From SMWN01 sp965221455 (GTDB taxonomy: Bacteria > Pseudomonadota > Gammaproteobacteria > Eutrophobiales > Eutrophobiaceae), in the NCBI GenBank assembly GCA_965221455.1, contig OZ244890.1, forward strand, positions 1,116,001 to 1,180,000: a stretch of 64,000 nucleotides of DNA, read 5' to 3'. The notes under the pieces are model-generated. The model was not told where the DNA came from, searched no databases, and was given only the letters and a program-made list of their open reading frames with translations. Shown in pieces: positions 56,150 to 64,000 of the stretch (positions are counted from its first letter, which is position 1; each line of letters opens with the position of its first letter). A program made the position numbers and the translations under genes.

Positions 56150-56179
56150 CTGGATTGCTTCGCTTTGCTCGCAATGACG
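56150..56179 (-). repeat. 30-bp repeat, right arm of perfect inverted pair
   Basis: Exact reverse complement of 55958-55987. It starts one base after the GIY-YIG stop codon, so the two arms tightly frame the 162-base remnant. Confidence 0.9.
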
Positions 56180-56604
56180 GTGCAACGTCCCAACCAGGTT
56201 GGGTATACGTGACGTATGTCCGGGTCGGGACACGGTGGCTGTATTTAGCCCTGGTCATGGATTTGTATGCCCTGCGTATTGCCTATGAATCCAGAGCTAA
56301 ACCCAGGGGATTGATGTATCACTCTGACCAGGGAACTCATTACACCAGCCGTGCTTTTCAGCAACTGCTTTGGCGATATCATATCAAGCAGAGTATGAGC
56401 CATCGAGGTAACTGTTGGGACAATGCCCCAATGAAACGCTGTTTTAGAAGTTTTAAATCGGCATGGATGCCGAAGACCTTCTATTCATCTTACGCACAAG
56501 CTGAACACGACATTATGCAATATATCAAATATCACAATCATCATAAGGAGCATCGCTATATTGTGTATCTAACACCGGTTGACGCTGAGAAACAAATCGC
56601 ATGA
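56180..56604 (+). pseudogene. IS3-family transposase OrfB, C-terminal part
   Basis: Continuous similarity to the integrase core: VGTRWLYLALVMDLYALRI, then after an internal deletion ESRAKPRGLMYHSDQGTHYTS, RGNCWDNAPMKRCFRSFKS and YIKYHNHHKEHRY. The middle catalytic aspartate (HSDQG) is present. The first aspartate is not seen at its place, and the final glutamate, expected in the MERFF-like segment, is lysine here (MKRCF). The frame runs backwards into the 30-bp repeat, so an apparent start at 56155 is an artefact. Confidence 0.8.
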
Positions 56605-56646
56605 AAACAACCTATCGACTGGTACGGAAATACCGGACCACTTTAG

Positions 56647-56773
56647 GGTGGTTGTTTTTCAAGCTCCGCGCTTCCTGCACCACTACCCCGTCATTCCCGC
56701 GCAAGCGGGAATCTATAAGACGCAAAAAAATACACAACTTCTGCGAGGACATATTTTTCGCGGGAATGACGAT
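56647..56773 (+). repeat. 127-bp direct repeat, copy 1
   Basis: Starts GGTGGTTGTTTTTCAAGC and ends GGGAATGACGAT. It matches 56953-57079 with only two differences. The unit contains an inward-facing pair of GTCATTCCCGCG / CGCGGGAATGAC palindromic arms. Confidence 0.9.
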
Positions 56774-56867
56774 GTTCAGTCATTTTATTAAGCGGCTTTT
56801 CTTTCCACCCATGTGCACTACTAAACTCAGGAAAGCGTAAGGCAGGCACCAGGCCTTCGTTTTTCTG

Positions 56868-56895
56868 GATCCCCGCTTTCGCGGGAATGACGATT
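56868..56895. repeat. Short palindromic repeat (CCCCGCTTTCGCGGG)
   Basis: The segment CTGGATCCCCGCTTTCGCGG, continuing GAATGACGA, is a small self-complementary hairpin of the same GGGAATGACG family as its neighbours. It may be a single compact copy of the repeat. Confidence 0.65.
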
Positions 56896-57160
56896 TTACT
56901 GTCACTCAACTTTGCCAGCTAACTCACTCCCCTCCTTGTCAAGGAGGGGTGGGGTGGTTGCTTTTCAAGCTCCGCGCTTCCTGCACCACTACCCCGTCAT
57001 TCCCGCGCAAGCGGGAATCTATAAGACACAAAAAAATACACAACTTCTGCGAGGACATATTTTTCGCGGGAATGACGATTTTACTGTCACTCAACTTTGT
57101 CGGCTAACTCACTCCCCTCCTTGTCAAGGAGGGGTGCCCCGCAGGGGCGGGGTGGTTGAG
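56896..57160 (+). repeat. Composite repeat block including 127-bp copy 2
   Basis: A segment starting CTGTCACTCAACTTTG and including CTCACTCCCCTCCTTGTCAAGG occurs near 56896-56948 and again near 57085-57137. Copy 2 of the 127-bp repeat lies between them (56953-57079). The second run ends with GTGCCCCGCAGGGGCGGGG, a sequence also found at 51206-51224 inside the leader of the long secreted-protein gene. No gene is visible in this block. Confidence 0.8.
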
Positions 57161-57336
57161 CATTGCACATCACAGGCACCGGCAACAGCGCGTATATTTT
57201 CTCAGGCGAGCGACCTGCGGACGATAATCATTTTATGAGATCACTCCCGGTGAGTGGTTCAGGCTTGTGGGGGCAGGTCACTATAGTTACGACCAGTTGT
57301 AAAGAAATTATAAAGTAAATAAAAAAGGAACAATCA

Positions 57337-59352
57337 TCAGGTCAGCAAAGGCGCGATTACCAAACTGACAATAGCCATTACATTAATCAAGATATTCATG
57401 GAAGGACCGGAAGTGTCCTTCATCGGATCACCGACGGTGTCGCCGACGACTACCGCCGCGTGAACATCAGAACCTTTACCACCCAAGTTGCCTTTTTCGA
57501 CGTACTTCTTGGCATTATCCCAGGCACCGCCGGCGTTAGCCATAAAAAGAGCCATCATCACACAGCAGATTAAAGCGCCTCCCAACATCCCTCCCAGAGC
57601 TTTCGGACCCAGGCCGAAGCCGACGATGACGGGGGCCAAAACTGCAAGAGCACCGGGCATGATCATTTTTCTTAGCGCAGCGCGGGTGGCAATATCAATA
57701 CAACGTGCAGTATCCGGTTTGCCATTACCTTCGAGTAAACCGGGGATCTCCCTGAACTGGCGGCGGATTTCCTTGATCATTGCAAAGGCTGCATCACCTA
57801 CTGCGGTCATGGTTATAGCACTGACCAGGAACGGGAACACTCCACCAAGGAACATTCCGCAGAGTACGACAGGATCATTCAGTCTGAGGATAAACTCGGG
57901 ATCATTCACCGTGACCTTTTCGATGAAGGCGCTGATTAATGCGAGCGCGGCAAGTGCCGCCGCACCGATGGCAAAGCCCTTGCCAATAGCCGCTGTTGTG
58001 TTACCGACTTCATCCAGTGAATCAGTAATTTCGCGAGTGGATTTACCCATTTCGGCCATTTCAGCAATACCTCCCGCGTTATCTGCAATGGGGCCATAAG
58101 CGTCAATCGCCATGGTGATGCCGACAGTTGCGAGCATGCCGATGGCAGCAATACCAACGCCATAGAGACCGGCAAAATGGCTGGAGGTGAAAATAATAGT
58201 GCAGATGGTAATGACAGGAATAGCGACGGATTGCATACCAGTGGCAAGCCCGGAAATGATGACTGTCGCCGTGCCGGTTTCACCATCTTTGCCAATCTTA
58301 CGCACGGGTGCGCCGCCTGTGTAGTATTCAGTGACTAATCCAATCACAATACCACCAACTGCGCCGGAGAGTACCGCAACCCAAATATTACTGGAGCCAC
58401 CCATCTGAGTGATCAGGAAATAGGCGGCAACAATGAAGATAATTGATGAGCCCATAGTGCCTATACGTAAGGCAACTTCCGGACTTTTGGCAGAAAAGAT
58501 TTTGACGGAATAGATGCCTGTCATTGAACAAATTATTCCAACTGAGGCTAATGCCAAAGGCATGAATGTCAGAGTCTCTTGGCCGGTTGTGGAAAGTTTT
58601 GCCACAACATCTGTGCTCATGGTTGCTGCAAGCGCGATAGTCGCAATCATTGCCCCGCAATAAGATTCAAAGATATCCGATCCCATCCCTGCAACATCAC
58701 CAACGTTATCACCGACATTATCCGCGATTACGCCCGGGTTGCGCGGGTCGTCTTCCGGGATCCCGGCTTCCAGTTTGCCAACCAAATCCGCGCCAACATC
58801 CGCACTTTTGGTGAAGATCCCGCCGCCGACACGTGAGAATAATGCAACAGAAGATGCACCCATGGCGAAGCCTTCTATTGCGTGAACGGTATGAGGATCA
58901 CTTGCGAAGAAATAATACAGAATACCGACACCAAACAAACCCATCGCAGCAACCGTAAGTCCCATGATGGAGCCTCCAAAAAAAGCAACCTGTAGTGCCG
59001 CAGCCGCACCTTTGTTATTGGCTGCAACTGCGGTCCTTACGTTTGCATGGGTCGCAGTGTACATACCAAAGTAACCCGCAGTGCCGGAACAGATTGCACC
59101 GAGCAAAAAAGCCATCGCGGTGTTTATGCCCAGTTTGGAGCTGGCAATGGCGATAATACAAATGACACAAAAGATAGCTAGACGTGAATACTCACTCTTC
59201 ATGAAGACCATGGCGCCTAGATGAATTTCGTCGCCAATCTCAACGACCCTGCCTTCGCCAGCGGGTTCTGCCTTGACCTTCAAAAAGACCAGTACGGCAC
59301 AAATAAGTCCGAAAATGCCCAACCAAACAGGCAAAGTGGTAGCGGACGACAT
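57337..59352 (-). CDS. hppA: Membrane-bound pyrophosphatase (ion-pumping), predicted K+-dependent
   Basis: 671 residues with about 16 membrane helices. Conserved acidic substrate motifs: DVGADLVGKLEAGIPEDDPRNP, then ADNVGDNVGDVAGMGSDIFESY, and near the end DNAKKYVE and GDTVGDPMKDTSGPS. The sequence GNTTAAIGKGFAIG has alanine rather than lysine after GNTT, the mark of the potassium-dependent subfamily. It hydrolyses pyrophosphate to pump H+ (or Na+; the ion cannot be fixed from motifs I checked). A strong ribosome-binding site (TAGGAGGA) precedes ATG 59352. Transcribed alone. Confidence 0.95.
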   Translation of the reverse strand: MSSATTLPVWLGIFGLICAVLVFLKVKAEPAGEGRVVEIGDEIHLGAMVFMKSEYSRLAIFCVICIIAIASSKLGINTAMAFLLGAICSGTAGYFGMYTATHANVRTAVAANNKGAAAALQVAFFGGSIMGLTVAAMGLFGVGILYYFFASDPHTVHAIEGFAMGASSVALFSRVGGGIFTKSADVGADLVGKLEAGIPEDDPRNPGVIADNVGDNVGDVAGMGSDIFESYCGAMIATIALAATMSTDVVAKLSTTGQETLTFMPLALASVGIICSMTGIYSVKIFSAKSPEVALRIGTMGSSIIFIVAAYFLITQMGGSSNIWVAVLSGAVGGIVIGLVTEYYTGGAPVRKIGKDGETGTATVIISGLATGMQSVAIPVITICTIIFTSSHFAGLYGVGIAAIGMLATVGITMAIDAYGPIADNAGGIAEMAEMGKSTREITDSLDEVGNTTAAIGKGFAIGAAALAALALISAFIEKVTVNDPEFILRLNDPVVLCGMFLGGVFPFLVSAITMTAVGDAAFAMIKEIRRQFREIPGLLEGNGKPDTARCIDIATRAALRKMIMPGALAVLAPVIVGFGLGPKALGGMLGGALICCVMMALFMANAGGAWDNAKKYVEKGNLGGKGSDVHAAVVVGDTVGDPMKDTSGPSMNILINVMAIVSLVIAPLLT

Positions 59353-59463
59353 AGATTCCTCCTATCTAAAAACTGATTTATGACTTGTTAAATTATGTTT
59401 TTGGCACACAGAGTGCGTTTACCAAGGCTGAAAGTTATACTTGCATCGGCCTGTGTTGTAAAG

Positions 59464-60036
59464 TCAGCGTACAATATCTGAGGCTTGAGTTGATTTTAGA
59501 AACTCGGAAACTTCATAAAGCGGCAGGCCCATGACACCGGAATAACTGCCTTCCAGTCGCACTATAAAAGCCGCTGCTTTTCCCTGGATCGCGTAGCCAC
59601 CGGCTTTGCCCAAAGGTTCTTCCGTTTCACAATACTTCAGGATCTCGGTTTTGGTTAGTGGACGAAAAACCACATGGTTAGTGTTCAGGCAAACCTGCTC
59701 GGTATCCGTGAGCAAAGCGACAGCGGTGTAAACATGATGTGTTCTTCCTGATAATCCCTCAAGCATTTTGATTGCATCTTCTTTGGTTTCGGCCTTGCCC
59801 AGAATGATATTGTCGATAACTACGCTGGTGTCTGCGGCAAGTACAGGTAAGCTATTTTTGATAATTGATTTTGCTGCGCGGGCTTTTTCCAAAGCCATTC
59901 GATTAACATAGGAACTGGCCAGTTCTTTACCGTCCCAGTTTTCGTCGATTTCGATATGTGCCAGTTCGAAGTCAATGCCGATTTGTTTCAGCAGTTGTTG
60001 GCGGCGGGGCGAGGTTGAGGCGAGGTTAATTTTCAT
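59464..60036 (-). CDS. maf: Maf-like nucleotide pyrophosphatase (YhdE type)
   Basis: 190 residues. It shows LASTSPRRQQLLKQIGIDF, the catalytic AADTSVVIDN, SGRTHHVYTAVAL, GKAGGYAIQGKAA and SYSGVMGLPLYE. The family hydrolyses dTTP, UTP and modified nucleotides, limiting their use in nucleic acids. The YhdE-type ending SGVMGLPLYE separates it from the YceF branch. The usual neighbours mreBCD and rng are not in the window. Confidence 0.93.
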   Translation of the reverse strand: MKINLASTSPRRQQLLKQIGIDFELAHIEIDENWDGKELASSYVNRMALEKARAAKSIIKNSLPVLAADTSVVIDNIILGKAETKEDAIKMLEGLSGRTHHVYTAVALLTDTEQVCLNTNHVVFRPLTKTEILKYCETEEPLGKAGGYAIQGKAAAFIVRLEGSYSGVMGLPLYEVSEFLKSTQASDIVR

Positions 60037-60500
60037 TTTCAGGTTTTATATAAAAAGTATGATAGTGTCCAAAAATCCTTATTTCGATTATTATGACTAT
60101 AATTTCCGAACAATTGTCCACTTTTTTCGGATTTATTCTGTGGTAAATACCAATGCCTGAATTAGGCATTTACTTTTCATGTCAAGGTATTGTTAACCGC
60201 ATTAAAAATAATTTCTATATTCCCAACCCTGTTTGCCAAGTCAGTGGCAAATGAAGGACGTTCCAAACCGTGCGGCGAACGGCTGGTTCGATGAGTCTCG
60301 GCAGTAGCGGAAATATTATTATATACAAGTACGCAAAGGTCAGCGCTATTCTCACCTGTTATACCAGGCAAGTGACAAAAAAATGATTGCAAGAATTAAA
60401 TCAGGCGAACAACATCTTTTAATCCACAACAGTCCAATGGTTGAATGTAGGGTGTATTTTGTTATATATAACGGACTACTCATTAATGCAGGTCGTTGTT
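60037..60500. other. Non-coding stretch between maf and rsfS
   Basis: 464 bases with no recognisable gene on either strand. In many gammaproteobacteria rlmH follows rsfS; I looked for its conserved C-terminal pattern on the minus strand and did not find it, even as a remnant. Short frames at 60177-60392 (minus) and 60383-60592 (plus) resemble nothing known. Confidence 0.5.
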
Positions 60501-60857
60501 TTAATGAACTATCCGTTGAGCCGATTCAGAATCATCCATCGGTGACCAGAGTTTTTCCAGTTGATAATGTGCTCGTGTTGTTGGGTGCATGATGTGGGCG
60601 ATAATATCGCCGAGGTCGATCAGAACCCATTCACCGTAATCCTTGCCTTCTGATCCGTAGGAAGGAATCTTTTTCTTTTTTGCTTTTTCAATCAGTTTTT
60701 CAGCGATTGATGTGACTTGTTTACTGGAAGAACCACTGGCAATAATCATTAAATCAGCGAAAGAAGATATATTTTCCATGTCGAGGACAATAATATCCGT
60801 GGCTTTGTTGTCTTCCAATGTGTCTATTACCAGTTTTTCCAGATGTTCTAATTTCAT
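60501..60857 (-). CDS. rsfS: Ribosomal silencing factor RsfS
   Basis: 118 residues. It shows LVIDTLEDNKATDIIVLDM, then FADLMIIASGSSSKQVTSIAEKLIE, EGKDYGEWVLIDLGDIIAHIMHP and YQLEKLW, the whole family core. RsfS binds L14 and blocks subunit joining in poor growth. Its ATG overlaps the nadD stop by four bases. Confidence 0.96.
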   Translation of the reverse strand: MKLEHLEKLVIDTLEDNKATDIIVLDMENISSFADLMIIASGSSSKQVTSIAEKLIEKAKKKKIPSYGSEGKDYGEWVLIDLGDIIAHIMHPTTRAHYQLEKLWSPMDDSESAQRIVH

Positions 60858-61516
60858 ATTGGTTTTGTATATAGGTGGTGGGTTTTTACAAAGTCCAGTA
60901 CTTTGTCGGGCAGTAACGAGTCTGAATTCAGGTTATTTCGAATATTATTTCTTATTTGGGTCGAAGAGATATCAAGCATAGGAGTGTCCAGTTCTAAAAC
61001 AAGCCCTGAGGTTTGTCGATGAAGATCCACTATGGACTGTGTTATAGCGTTATGCATGAAAATTTTCATTTCTTCATCAAGAACCTTGCAGTCGCTGCCT
61101 TGTTCATTATTTGCAGGACGATTGGCAATGATGATATGTGTATAATCCAGCAATGTTCGCCACCGATGCCATGTATTTAATGTTTTGAAGCGCTCCATAC
61201 CGATAAGCATACAAAGTGGTATCTCATTAATTTTTTTCCGAATCCGCTTTAGGGTATTAATCGTATATGAAACTTCATCTTTTTGTAGCTCACAGTCATC
61301 GACTTTAAATGGTGCGTTGTCTTCCGTGGCGAGATGTAACATCTCCAGACGTTCCTCGACCGATGCCATAGGCGCGGCTCGATGAGCTGGTATGTTTAAA
61401 GGAGTGAAACGAATCTCGGTCAGATCCAACTCCTTAAGGCATGTCATTGCCAGATGCAGGTGTCCATTATGAACTGGATCAAATGTGCCCCCCAGAATAC
61501 CAATTGGTTGTGTCAT
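60854..61516 (-). CDS. nadD: Nicotinate-nucleotide adenylyltransferase
   Basis: 220 residues. It makes nicotinic acid adenine dinucleotide in NAD synthesis. Motifs: GILGGTFDPVHNGHLHLA (nucleotidyltransferase HxGH site) and the C-terminal DISSTQIRNNIR. It overlaps rsfS downstream and lies 45 bases after proA. Confidence 0.97.
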   Translation of the reverse strand: MTQPIGILGGTFDPVHNGHLHLAMTCLKELDLTEIRFTPLNIPAHRAAPMASVEERLEMLHLATEDNAPFKVDDCELQKDEVSYTINTLKRIRKKINEIPLCMLIGMERFKTLNTWHRWRTLLDYTHIIIANRPANNEQGSDCKVLDEEMKIFMHNAITQSIVDLHRQTSGLVLELDTPMLDISSTQIRNNIRNNLNSDSLLPDKVLDFVKTHHLYTKPI

Positions 61517-61561
61517 TGCTTGAGCATTATGATTTGTGCATTATTAAACAAGGAGCAAAGT

Positions 61562-62818
61562 CTATTCACGAATATGACCATTACCAATAACAATATATTT
61601 TTGTGAGGTTAAACCTTCCAGGGCAACAGGACCGCGAGCATGAAATTTATCGGTGCTAATACCGATTTCAGCACCCAGGCCATATTCAAAGCCATCTGCA
61701 AATCGAGTGGAGGCATTAACCATGACTGAAGAAGAATCAACTTCACGCAAGAACCTGTCGGCATTGTTTTGATTTTCGGTAACAATGGTATCCGTGTGAT
61801 TCGAGCCATATTCTCGAATATGTGCCATGGCTTCGTCCAGTCCGTTAACAATGCGTAATGACATAATGGGTGCCAGGTATTCTGTATGATAATCCGCGTC
61901 TGTCGCCAGTTTGGTGTCGGGCAATATTTTAAGTGATTTTTTATCACCTCTTATTTCTACACCAACCTCTTTATACATTGCCCCAAGTTTTTGGAGTACA
62001 GGTTCGGCAATACTCTCCGCGATCAACAAACATTCCATGGTGTTACAAGTTCCGTAGCGTTGTGTTTTGGCGTTGTATGCGATTTTTATCGCCTTATCAA
62101 GATCGGCATGGTTATCAATATAAACATGACAGATGCCATCCAGATGTTTAATTATCGGTATGCGTGATTCCTTGCCGACATATTCGATCAGATTCTTGCC
62201 GCCTCGAGGGACGATGACATCGATATATTCCGGCATTGTCAGTAGTTCGCTGACTGCTGCACGATCTGTTGTTTCGACCACCTGTACGGCATCACCGGGT
62301 AGTCCACAAGCGTCTAGTCCCTCTTTTATGCATGCAGCGATGGCAAGATTTGAATTGCTTGCTTCTGATCCGCCACGTAAAACGGTGGCATTACCGGATT
62401 TTAGACAAAGCGCCGCTGCATCTGCAGTCACATTAGGGCGCGACTCGTAAATTATACCGACTACGCCCAGAGGTACGCGCATGCGTCCGACTTTTATTCC
62501 CGAAGGCATTTCTTCCATCCTCGAAATCTTGCCTATGGGATCCGGCAATTCAGTCACTTGTCGCAGCCCTTCGGCCATACTTTCTATCCTCGCCGGAGTG
62601 AGTTCAAGTCGATCAAGCAAGGCAGCGGAAAGACCGTTAGTTTGGCCGTCTACAAGATCCGGTTTATTGGCCTTAAGTAATTTAGCTTGCGATTTAATAA
62701 TCAAATCAGAAATTTTTAATAAAGTATTGTTCTTGATAGCGGTGTCCGTCTTTGCCATAACGAGAGAGGCTGTCTTGGCACGCTTCCCGGTATCTTGCAT
62801 GTATTCTTTAATATTCAT
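61562..62818 (-). CDS. proA: Gamma-glutamyl phosphate reductase
   Basis: 418 residues from ATG 62818 (MNIKEYMQDTGKRA), the usual length; an upstream ATG at 62839 adds seven residues. It reduces gamma-glutamyl phosphate to the semialdehyde in proline synthesis. Marks: MRVPLGVVGIIYESRPNVTADAA, RGGSEASNSN, VPRGGKNLIEYV, and the catalytic cysteine in QRYGTCNTMECLL. Followed by nadD. Confidence 0.96.
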   Translation of the reverse strand: MNIKEYMQDTGKRAKTASLVMAKTDTAIKNNTLLKISDLIIKSQAKLLKANKPDLVDGQTNGLSAALLDRLELTPARIESMAEGLRQVTELPDPIGKISRMEEMPSGIKVGRMRVPLGVVGIIYESRPNVTADAAALCLKSGNATVLRGGSEASNSNLAIAACIKEGLDACGLPGDAVQVVETTDRAAVSELLTMPEYIDVIVPRGGKNLIEYVGKESRIPIIKHLDGICHVYIDNHADLDKAIKIAYNAKTQRYGTCNTMECLLIAESIAEPVLQKLGAMYKEVGVEIRGDKKSLKILPDTKLATDADYHTEYLAPIMSLRIVNGLDEAMAHIREYGSNHTDTIVTENQNNADRFLREVDSSSVMVNASTRFADGFEYGLGAEIGISTDKFHARGPVALEGLTSQKYIVIGNGHIRE

Positions 62819-62853
62819 TTTCCTAAAGTTTTTTATCAAGCTTTAATCATCTG

Positions 62854-63882
62854 TTAAACAGTGGCATTAATGTCATGTCCTGAAAATTTCAGCAGCAAAA
62901 CCAATAGCGTGTCCCAGGTATTATGTTTCTCTGCGCTCTTGATGGTTCTTTCCAAAGCATTTGCCTGCTTTAACAATTTATATAACTTTTTCAGGTCGTG
63001 TCTTAGAAGTATAGATTTAATCGCCCGTTTACGTTTGTGATCCCAAACCCGATAATCAAAAAGTAACTTGTCTAGTGTATCGCCATTCTCCAGGCGATAG
63101 CTCATGGCGCACAGTCGTCGATAATCCCACATCAACGCCCCATAAACAGCGATAGGGTCAATGCCTTCGCTTTTCAGTCCGTTTAACATTCTTACCAGCC
63201 GTTTGGCTTCATCGGCGTAGGCACATTCAGCAAGTGAAAACACATCAAAACGTGTGCTGTCTGTGACAGCGGAAAGGACGTCTTTAATCGTGATTTCATC
63301 GTTTTTGACCAGTAAACAAAGTTTATCAATTTCCTGATTTGCTGCGAGCATGTTTCCTTCAACACGATCAGCGATCAGTTGTGCCGCCTCCGCAGTAATG
63401 TGTTTATCCTGTTTTTGCACACGCTGACGGATCCAGCCGGGGAGTCTGTCTGCTTCTATCGGCCAGACTTGCGTTGTTACCCCAATCTTGTCCAGTGATT
63501 TATACCACTTGCTTTTCCGGGTCTGCTTATCCAGGCGATTACTGGTGATGAGTAAAATATTTTCCCCCGCGAGTTGCTCGGCATATTCCGTTAAAATTTT
63601 TCCGCCCTCGCGTCCGGGTTTGCTGGAACCCATGCGTAATTCAATGAGCCGCGTACTGGCGAACAGAGACATGTTGGCGTTTTCCTCGATCAACGTATTC
63701 CAGTCGAAACCTGCTACCACATCAAGTACCACGCGTTCTCCCACGCCTTGTTCCCGGGCTTTGCCTCTGATGAAATCTGCGGCCTCATTGAGTTGTAGCG
63801 GCTCTTCACCACTGATTATGTATATCGGGGAAAGTCCCTTGTGTCTTATTGTGTCGGGTAATTGTTCCACTTTTACCTGCAT
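62854..63882 (-). CDS. holA: DNA polymerase III delta subunit
   Basis: 342 residues, the clamp-loader subunit that opens the beta ring. The N-terminal family stretch is PIYIISGEEPLQLNEAADFIRGKA, with LLITSNRLDKQTRKSKWYK and ITIKDVLSAVTDSTRFDVFSLAECAYADEAKR further on. Its ATG shares one base with the lptE stop (TAATG). Confidence 0.95.
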   Translation of the reverse strand: MQVKVEQLPDTIRHKGLSPIYIISGEEPLQLNEAADFIRGKAREQGVGERVVLDVVAGFDWNTLIEENANMSLFASTRLIELRMGSSKPGREGGKILTEYAEQLAGENILLITSNRLDKQTRKSKWYKSLDKIGVTTQVWPIEADRLPGWIRQRVQKQDKHITAEAAQLIADRVEGNMLAANQEIDKLCLLVKNDEITIKDVLSAVTDSTRFDVFSLAECAYADEAKRLVRMLNGLKSEGIDPIAVYGALMWDYRRLCAMSYRLENGDTLDKLLFDYRVWDHKRKRAIKSILLRHDLKKLYKLLKQANALERTIKSAEKHNTWDTLLVLLLKFSGHDINATV

Positions 63883-64000
63883 TACTGAACCGCAGCACTT
63901 AGCTGCCTGATCACGGATGCAGCAGCCTGCCTGGCGATACTCATTTTCAGTACTGATTCTTCTTCAATTTTGCCTAAAACAGCGCCTTCATCAAAAGTAT
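63882..64000 (-). CDS. lptE: LPS-assembly lipoprotein LptE, 3' end only
   Basis: Only the last 38 codons are inside the window, reading FDEGAVLGKIEEESVLKM and then SIARQAAASVIRQLSAAVQ before TAA. This fits the C-terminal helix of LptE, which plugs the LptD outer-membrane channel. The position directly upstream of holA, with a TAATG junction, is the standard gammaproteobacterial arrangement. The rest lies beyond the right edge. Confidence 0.8.
   Translation of the reverse strand, partial: TFDEGAVLGKIEEESVLKMSIARQAAASVIRQLSAAVQ

Larger units (their letters stand above)
55511..56645 (+). mobile_element. Decayed IS3-family insertion sequence
   Basis: Imperfect terminal inverted repeats of 27 bases lie at 55511-55537 (TGTAGTGGTC...TCCGTACCAG) and 56619-56645 (reverse complement TAAAGTGGTC...TCCGTACCAG), matching at 20 positions. 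Between them lie an orfA fragment, repeats and a nested GIY-YIG remnant, then the C-terminal part of orfB. The left end abuts the stop codon of the long secreted-protein gene. The element is no longer able to move itself. Confidence 0.75.

Noticed and set aside
60177..60392. 71-codon minus-strand frame between maf and rsfS
   Set aside because: No similarity to rlmH or other families; no ribosome-binding site.

Overview
The window looks like a chromosomal segment of a gammaproteobacterium. The evidence is gene content and order: rpmH-rnpA-yidD-yidC-mnmE diverging from dnaA-dnaN-recF-gyrB, a GyrB of about 800 residues (the long gammaproteobacterial form), hisAFIE followed by tatABC, comF divergent from a bioBFCD cluster, ftsYEX next to rpoH, and lptE-holA-proA-nadD-rsfS. 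I cannot assign genus or order. The backbone is of moderate GC. Several decayed genes and insertion-element remnants point to ongoing gene erosion in the accessory parts.

Layout: 1-4.6 kb is an accessory patch with a frameshifted SAM methyltransferase, the magnesium transporter mgtE, a beta-class DNA methyltransferase paired with a small DUF7662-like protein, and two small envelope-type proteins. 4.8-13.4 kb holds polA, hisAFIE, tatABC, a rhodanese, ilvE and a zinc-finger protein. 13.4-17.6 kb is a lipopolysaccharide or glycan patch with one intact family-4 glycosyltransferase, a WaaL-type O-antigen ligase and a badly decayed second glycosyltransferase. 17.6-27.8 kb is the classical replication-origin region, with a probable oriC between dnaA and dnaN. 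27.8-32.4 kb is comF and biotin synthesis. 33-40.8 kb is an aa3-type cytochrome c oxidase cluster with its copper, haem and assembly factors, including a 40-codon gene between coxA and ctaG. 41-48.6 kb holds rpoH, ftsX-ftsE-ftsY, a catalytic/non-catalytic M16 peptidase pair, rsmD and coaD, followed by gamma-glutamyltransferase.

50.3-57.3 kb is the unusual part. A GC-rich gene for a very long secreted protein (eight Calx-beta-like repeats and two dockerin-like repeats) is preceded by eleven perfect copies of an 8-bp unit. The best ribosome-binding site and ATG lie upstream of that tract and are out of frame at the present copy number; 9 or 12 copies would join them to the long frame. This looks like a contingency (phase-variable) locus captured in an off or reduced state. 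Directly after its stop codon lies a decayed IS3-family element with recognisable terminal inverted repeats. Nested in that element is a GIY-YIG nuclease remnant bounded by a perfect 30-bp inverted repeat. Further dispersed repeats follow, including a 127-bp near-identical pair. Part of the leader of the long protein is itself made of one of these dispersed repeats.

57.3-64 kb returns to the backbone: a membrane pyrophosphatase predicted to be potassium dependent, maf, rsfS, nadD, proA, holA and the 3' end of lptE. I saw no rRNA, tRNA or CRISPR array.
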